Of a DNA stretch of 10,640 bases, positions 7,701-10,640 are shown in pieces. Made by a program: the position numbers and the translations under genes. Numbering within the stretch: the first letter of the stretch is position 1; each line of letters opens with the position of its first letter. Below the pieces are notes generated by a model. It saw nothing but the letters and a program-made list of their open reading frames with translations, was not told where the DNA came from and searched no databases. Source of the DNA: Candidatus Woesearchaeota archaeon (GTDB taxonomy: Archaea > Nanobdellota > Nanobdellia > Woesearchaeales > SM23-78); NCBI GenBank assembly GCA_011372335.1, contig DRSY01000080.1, positions 1 to 10,640 on the forward strand. The letters are read 5' to 3'.

Positions 7701-8214
7701 TAAACTAACAAGTGAGAGAGAGGACGTGCTTGTTATGATTAATGAGATTGATAGCAAGAAGAAAGAGTTATTTATGAGGACATACAATGTTCTGAATGAG
7801 AATTTTAAGAGAATATTTAATAGTCTCACAGCTAAAGGAGATGCTTTCTTTGAGCTTGAGGACGAGAAGGATCCTTTCACAGGGGGTATGACTATAAAGG
7901 TAAGGGTTGGTGGGAAGAAATTCATGGATATTAGGAGTCTTAGTGGGGGTGAGAAAACCCTTACTGGTTTAGCATTCATATTCGCAGTGCAGGAGTATGC
8001 TCCTGCAAGTTTTTATGTGTTGGACGAGGTTGATGCTGCTCTGGATAAGCATAACTCGGAGAAGTTGGCTAAGCTCATAAGGAGTTACTGCAAGGACGCT
8101 CAGTATATTATCATAAGTCATAACGATGCTGTGATTAGTGAGGCTGACAATCTTTTTGGTGTAAGCATGAATAAGGAGGATAGTATTAGTAAGGTTACAA
8201 GTCTAAAGATTTAG
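4711..8214 (+). CDS. smc: chromosome segregation ATPase SMC
   Basis: A full-length 1167-residue SMC protein with the whole canonical layout. The N-terminal head has Walker A GPNGAGKS at 32-39 and the Q-loop glutamine at 145 (ILQGDIVQ). The first long coiled coil covers about 170-500 and is rich in Lys and Glu. The globular hinge spans about 505-665 and ends in the glycine-rich segment SGAMQGGFRKRKKG. The second coiled coil covers about 670-1010. The C-terminal head has the ABC signature LSGGEK at 1077-1082, Walker B FYVLDE ending in Asp1105 and catalytic Glu1106, and the D-loop VDAALD. SMC dimers join at the hinge, bind a kleisin at the heads and extrude or entrap DNA loops for chromosome compaction and segregation. 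No kleisin (ScpA) or ScpB gene is adjacent; the next gene is convergent. No frameshift or missing motif is seen. Confidence 0.97.
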   Translation: MTKINKLVMKGFKSFANKTELVFGDKFNCILGPNGAGKSNVLDALCFVLGKASVKGMRAEKSANLIYNGGKKKSAAKEGVVSIYFDNTSKIFGEEFGEEVEITRIVKQSGQSTYKINGKTRTRQQILDLLGKARITPEGYNIILQGDIVQLVEMTPLERRGMIEEVAGISVYEEKKNKAIRELTRVEEKLNEASIILAERETYLKELKKERNQAIRFKNLSDKIKQNKATRLHNRIRAKKKKRDELDKRIKANNEKIKVLKEQIGKLKEKVKKKKEEIERINREVEERGEKEQVALHKEVEKLKVDVALNKQRIETVDSEIKKIEERRAELENNYKELIGKISVLEKTKKELEVQIRSKEKDLALIERRVAEFRKKNKLEDAQEIDKRITEIDKQADELQEAVHRIREEQQGLLREKDKLELKIQSIDDKIERVLGIEKENRAALEKLKGVKEELKRKNDELRKALDYDSSLAVQLGNARDKLLRRKEEESGLKARSVSIRESLGGGIALRRIMELKAKGTIKGILGSVSELGQVKEEFALALEVAAGPRLNSVVVETDAVAARCIKYLKDNQLGIVTFLPLNKLKPKPVRDELRKLEMKGVRGLAIDLITFPEKYRKVFEYVLGSTLVVDNIEVARRVGIGRERMVTLTGDLAETSGAMQGGFRKRKKGVGFQDKEISERLKALEKEIKDLASVVANVEVKKKNNEARIDELRKEKAELEAEVIKLEKTLHLDSADLDASKKEKEKLGSELEEINKELERVRKELVDKNKKLTELKKEKQTLRERLTKLRSPALLAELNSFEQKKNELREEISNLQMELRNNDSEVKNILGPEGENIQRILKQQEKEKADFLKEKKELSELIKKEEADLRDKERKQEKFYAQFKALFNKRAKLSDEVGGLERNMALKENMIRDYEQRNNEINMENAGVKAELAGLEEEFKQYEGVPLFEDKSEEQIEREIRQFEKMMSDIGAVNMKALEIYEKAQSEYDALLKKKDKLTSEREDVLVMINEIDSKKKELFMRTYNVLNENFKRIFNSLTAKGDAFFELEDEKDPFTGGMTIKVRVGGKKFMDIRSLSGGEKTLTGLAFIFAVQEYAPASFYVLDEVDAALDKHNSEKLAKLIRSYCKDAQYIIISHNDAVISEADNLFGVSMNKEDSISKVTSLKI

Positions 8215-8297
8215 GAACCGAGTTCTTTCCTAAAGAGATGATTTTTAGGGGGAGGAAAGAGGGGGAAAAGAGATTGTGGTGTTGGTTAAAATAAAGA

Positions 8298-8319
8298 TTT
8301 TTTTGTTCAAAAGAGAACA
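8298..8319. terminator. possible terminator at the convergent smc / glycosyltransferase junction
   Basis: A run of seven T (8298-8304) partly overlaps a short hairpin, TGTTC (8304-8308) / GAACA (8315-8319), with loop AAAAGA. The site lies between two converging genes, 84 bp after the smc stop and about 20 bp past the end of the glycosyltransferase gene. The T-run fits archaeal termination of smc. A second small inverted repeat, GAAC-CGA-GTTC, follows the smc stop at 8215-8225. The remaining bases between the genes show nothing recognisable. Confidence 0.4.
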
Positions 8320-8338
8320 TTCTAAAGAAATGTAATTT

Positions 8339-9544
8339 TTATATTATTTCTTCTATCGTTTCTTCTATCTTCTTGGCTGTTTTATCCCAGCTGAACTCCT
8401 TCTCCACTGTCTTCCTTGCTTCCAGGCTTATCTTTCTCTTAAGAACTTCTTGTTTCATTAAGTACATTATCTGGTTTGCAAGGTCAAAAGAGTTGCCTTC
8501 CTTGAAGAAGAGGCCGTTTATTCTTGGCTTTATATAATGCTTCACAAAACCTACTCGGGTTGCTATTACTGGTACTCCGCAGCTCATAGCTTCAAGAGTT
8601 GTGAGGCTGGTTGTTTCTGTTAGGCTGGTTAGACAGTAGACATCCATGGCTTGGAGGTGAGGCACAACATTATTCGTGCTACCAGGAAGTATTACCCCCG
8701 GCACACTCTTAAGTTTTTTCTTAATGCTATCAAGGCCTTCCCCTACCACGATTAGGAGGGTTTTTGGATGTTTCTTTTTCACAAGGATATATGCTCTTAG
8801 TAGGGTTGCTAGGTCTTTTTCTCTTCCCAGCCTTCCGTGGTGTCCTATAACAAAGAAGGCAGGGTCTATGCCTAACTTCTTCTTAGCAGATATTTTGTTG
8901 TTAGTAGGAACAAATTTTTTGGTATCTACTCCGAGGTGTATAACTTTCTTCTTAGTTTTAATCTTCTGCCATGTAAGCATTTCTGCTATGTTCTCTGAGG
9001 GCACTATTAATAAATCTGCTTTGTTATAAATCTTCCTTGCGATAATCTTTGTTAATATACGAATATATTTGCTGAGTAGAGATAAGCCTATTGCTTTGGA
9101 TACTAATTCCCATTCAATGGAGTGGATAAAGGATATTATTTTCTTCTTATTCCTCTTAGCAGCGAATATGCTTAGGATTCCGATTGGGCCTATGGTTTGG
9201 GAGAAAACTATGTCTGCTCTTTTTACTTCTCTTCTTATTGTTCTATGGTGAAACTTTGCAGGCTTAAAATCGCCTATTCTGAACTTGGTTATAGGTATCT
9301 TCACTATGTTGACGGATTCATCGTCATCAAGGGAGGATTGGCCAAAGTCAGGGGCTATTACTGTAATATCATATTTGTATCTTAACCTAGGGATTATTTC
9401 TGATAAGAATCTGGAAATACCATCCCATCTGGGCAGGAAGTTATCGGTTGCTATTAAGAGCTTTTTCTTCTGTGGTGTTTCCCTTTTAGGGCTTAGGGTT
9501 TTTAATGCTTTTTTCTTATTTTTCTTCTTGGCTTTCTTCATCAT
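8339..9544 (-). CDS. GT4-type glycosyltransferase (GT-B fold)
   Basis: A 401-residue protein with the two-domain architecture of GT4-type (GT-B) glycosyltransferases. After a very basic N-terminal extension (residues 1-28, about half Lys), the Rossmann-like acceptor domain starts at LLIATDNFLPRWDG (29-42), where the glycine-containing loop typical of the family follows the first strand. The donor domain begins near 230 with HHGRLGREKDL (235-245), VVGEG at 266-270, and the E-x7-E motif from Glu310 to Glu318 (ETTSLTTLE), followed by CGVPVIAT; this motif positions the nucleotide-sugar. These retaining enzymes commonly add a sugar to lipids or glycans; donor and acceptor cannot be read from the sequence. 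No membrane helix is seen, but the basic tail could hold it at the membrane. The ATG at 9544 lies 2 nt after the upstream deacetylase stop, so translation is probably coupled; another ATG follows immediately. Confidence 0.92.
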   Translation of the reverse strand: MMKKAKKKNKKKALKTLSPKRETPQKKKLLIATDNFLPRWDGISRFLSEIIPRLRYKYDITVIAPDFGQSSLDDDESVNIVKIPITKFRIGDFKPAKFHHRTIRREVKRADIVFSQTIGPIGILSIFAAKRNKKKIISFIHSIEWELVSKAIGLSLLSKYIRILTKIIARKIYNKADLLIVPSENIAEMLTWQKIKTKKKVIHLGVDTKKFVPTNNKISAKKKLGIDPAFFVIGHHGRLGREKDLATLLRAYILVKKKHPKTLLIVVGEGLDSIKKKLKSVPGVILPGSTNNVVPHLQAMDVYCLTSLTETTSLTTLEAMSCGVPVIATRVGFVKHYIKPRINGLFFKEGNSFDLANQIMYLMKQEVLKRKISLEARKTVEKEFSWDKTAKKIEETIEEII

Positions 9545-9546
9545 TC

Positions 9547-10302
9547 TTATCTTACCTTATAAAAAACCTCTGCGTACTTAGTACTGTGTTTTATTCCGTT
9601 AATAAGGTCTCTTATATAAATCGTGAAGAATAAGAAGTTATTAAGAACTAAATAGTTATAAAAAGTTGATAAGTCTATCTGGCTCTTAAACGTCTTTAAT
9701 GCTTTCATTTTAGTCTTGAACGTGTTTGAGGTGTCCACTACTAGTTTTGGCTTGTTTCTCTTTTTAATGTTGAAGAGATGCCATACTTCAAAAGCGTATA
9801 GGTCTGCGTTTAATTTGCTCTCTTTGTACATTCTTAAGACAATCCTAAACGTTGCTCTGTGATCAGGATGAGCATCATCACCTGAATGAGTGAATATTTT
9901 TGCAGGTCTGAGCTTGCGTATTATCTTCTTAAGATTCTTATCTATGCCTCTCCTCTTAAAGTCTTCCTCAAAATGGTTTTCTCTTAGCCCAATAAAAGTA
10001 ACGCTTTTTCCACCTATAATCTTGTCTGCTCGCTGAGCTTCTTTAATCCTTGTCTTAGCGATTATCTCTCTTTTGACATGAGGCTTAACACTCTCTCCGA
10101 AGGAGAGAATGATTGTATGAACATCGTAACCCTCCTTTGCATACTTAGCCATAGTTCCTCCGACGCCGATTATTTGGTCATCAGAGTGCGCGCAGATTAC
10201 TAGTATTGAACCTTTATTATTTTTTTCTTTATTGTTTCTTTTGTTATTCTTTTTTTCTTTATTGTTTCTTTTGTTATTCTTTTTCTTTTCAGATTCACTC
10301 AT
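9547..10302 (-). CDS. PIG-L/LmbE-type N-acetylsugar deacetylase
   Basis: A 251-residue protein of the PIG-L (LmbE-like) zinc deacetylase family. The key motif AHSDDQ at 38-43 corresponds to the usual AHPDDE: His39 and Asp42 are zinc ligands and Asp41 the catalytic base by analogy with MshB. The third ligand is His148 in HPDHR (145-149), with His145 in the oxyanion position. The variants Pro to Ser and Glu to Gln are outside the zinc-binding residues. Known members remove acetyl from GlcNAc linked to inositol, malate or a lipid. Residues 6-30 are a Lys/Asn-rich low-complexity tail encoded by a 30-bp tandem repeat. The gene comes first in a tight pair with the GT4 gene; together they suggest that a sugar is transferred and then deacetylated, or that a glycan is trimmed. 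The start is ATG at 10302, with tRNA-Gly 59 bp upstream on the same strand. Confidence 0.88.
   Translation of the reverse strand: MSESEKKKNNKRNNKEKKNNKRNNKEKNNKGSILVICAHSDDQIIGVGGTMAKYAKEGYDVHTIILSFGESVKPHVKREIIAKTRIKEAQRADKIIGGKSVTFIGLRENHFEEDFKRRGIDKNLKKIIRKLRPAKIFTHSGDDAHPDHRATFRIVLRMYKESKLNADLYAFEVWHLFNIKKRNKPKLVVDTSNTFKTKMKALKTFKSQIDLSTFYNYLVLNNFLFFTIYIRDLINGIKHSTKYAEVFYKVR
10221..10284. repeat. 30-bp tandem repeat in the deacetylase N-terminus
   Basis: A unit of exactly 30 bp is repeated at 10221-10250 and 10251-10280, with a further 4 matching bases. On the minus strand it encodes the decapeptide KKNNKRNNKE (in shifted register) twice, so unit gain or loss keeps the reading frame. The two copies are identical, which suggests recent duplication or slippage. 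Confidence 0.9.
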
Positions 10303-10327
10303 AATAATAAGGGGGTTTAGGAAATAG

Positions 10328-10335
10328 GTTTAATT
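10328..10335 (-). promoter_or_regulatory. weak TATA-like element for the deacetylase / glycosyltransferase pair
   Basis: On the minus strand this reads AATTAAAC, centred about 29 bp upstream of the ATG at 10302, which fits a leaderless start. The match is imperfect, and read-through from the tRNA-Gly gene 59 bp upstream of that ATG is an alternative source of transcription. Confidence 0.3.
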
Positions 10336-10361
10336 AGTTTTTGGTTTTTTAGAAATAAGGA

Positions 10362-10515
10362 TGCGTCGGCCGGGATTCGAACCCGGATATACGGCTTGGA
10401 AGGCCGCAGTCATTTATAGCAACCTTTTTCTTTAGCGAGCTGAAGCTTTAGATTTATGCCAGCTGATTTTCGTCAGCCTTTCCTAAAAAGGTTGTAGCCA
10501 TTAGACCACCGACGC
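10362..10515 (-). tRNA. tRNA-Gly (anticodon UCC) with a large D-loop intron
   Basis: Read on the minus strand, the acceptor GCGTCGG (10515-10509) pairs perfectly with CCGACGC (10369-10363), with discriminator A at 10362. The T arm CCGGG-TTCGAAT-CCCGG is perfect. The anticodon stem GCGGC/GCCGT encloses loop CTTCCAA, with anticodon TCC at 10400-10398. The D stem GTC (10506-10504) pairs with GAC (10411-10409), but the D loop holds an insert of about 80 nt after TAATGGCTA. Removing it gives a tRNA of about 74 nt. CCA is not encoded. Apart from the insert there is no sign of decay, so this looks like a functional gene whose transcript must be spliced at a non-canonical site. A TATA-like CTTTTATTAATA (minus strand, 10552-10541) lies about 30 bp upstream. 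Confidence 0.93.
10415..10494 (-). other. D-loop intron of tRNA-Gly
   Basis: About 80 nt, ends uncertain by one base. Its termini form a near-perfect helix: CAACCTTTTT (10494-10485) with AAAAAGGTTG (10429-10420). A bulge-helix-bulge can be drawn across the exon junctions: UGGC (exon) pairs with GCUA (intron) with one G-U pair, with 3-nt bulges UAC on the 5' side and UAA on the 3' side; the outer helix is imperfect. Cutting each bulge after its second base gives these ends. Inside is a further 5-bp hairpin, GCTGA/TCAGC, with loop CGAAAA. No open reading frame is present. Confidence 0.8.
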
Positions 10516-10516
10516 A

Positions 10517-10640
10517 TTATTTAGAATTCGAATTTTTTATTATTAATAAAAGTTTTGGTGTGGGTAGTATTCAGAAGATTTATTATAAGTTAGGATTGAT
10601 TCTTAATAGAATTTTTCTAATAAAAAATTTTTATAAAAAA
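10517..10640. other. AT-rich intergenic end of the window
   Basis: This stretch holds the likely tRNA-Gly promoter near 10541-10552 and a short palindrome, AATTCGAATT, at about 10524-10533. Otherwise it is AT-rich sequence without a recognisable gene. Confidence 0.5.

Noticed and set aside
9542..9549. Fusion or frameshift between the deacetylase and glycosyltransferase genes
   Set aside because: The deacetylase has a normal TAA stop and its C-terminus is complete, followed 2 nt later by an ATG; this is ordinary operon spacing.
10221..10284. Possible CRISPR-like or mobile-element repeat
   Set aside because: The two units are contiguous with no spacers, lie in frame within a coding region and are low-complexity; there are no terminal inverted repeats or transposase.
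10415..10494. Box C/D guide RNA inside the tRNA-Gly intron (CTGA and TGACGA segments)
   Set aside because: The C-box-like TGACGA overlaps the CTGA and lacks the consensus; no second pair of boxes at proper spacing is present.

Overview
The window looks archaeal. It has tRNA genes with introns at bulge-helix-bulge-like sites, an initiator tRNA with the archaeal A1-U72 pair, short AT-rich TATA-like elements about 25-30 bp upstream of start codons (several of them implying leaderless mRNAs), and archaeal-type RNase HII and SMC proteins. AT-rich DNA, Lys/Asn-rich proteins and this gene mix suggest a DPANN-type or otherwise small-genome archaeon. That lineage call is inference, because no rRNA is present.

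Layout. Positions 22-2073 (minus) encode a secreted transglutaminase-like protein with Ig-like C-terminal domains. Positions 2074-2731 form a gene-poor divergent region holding tRNA-Ser(GCU), an intron-containing initiator tRNA-Met, and three consecutive small hairpins. Positions 2732-3832 (plus) encode a DUF1704/MATCAP-like metallopeptidase with HEIGTH and EEGMA motifs. Positions 3867-4517 (plus) encode RNase HII, whose first catalytic Asp is replaced by Glu. Positions 4711-8214 (plus) encode a full-length SMC ATPase. After a convergent junction, 8339-9544 and 9547-10302 (both minus) are a tightly coupled pair: a GT4-type glycosyltransferase and a PIG-L/LmbE-type deacetylase. Just upstream of them on the same strand is tRNA-Gly(UCC), interrupted in its D-loop by an intron of about 80 nt.

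How the genes fit together. rnhB and smc are informational housekeeping genes (ribonucleotide removal; chromosome organisation) next to tRNA genes. The PIG-L/GT4 pair has the logic of an N-acetyl-sugar transfer and deacetylation module and probably acts on a surface glycolipid or glycan; the substrate cannot be told from sequence. The transglutaminase-like protein probably works outside the cell.

No CRISPR array, insertion sequence or complete new multi-gene system is visible. The strongest unusual signals are the large structured D-loop intron in tRNA-Gly, the Asp-to-Glu change in RNase HII, the hairpin cluster after the initiator tRNA, and the highly basic N-terminal extensions shared by the two coupled sugar-modifying enzymes.
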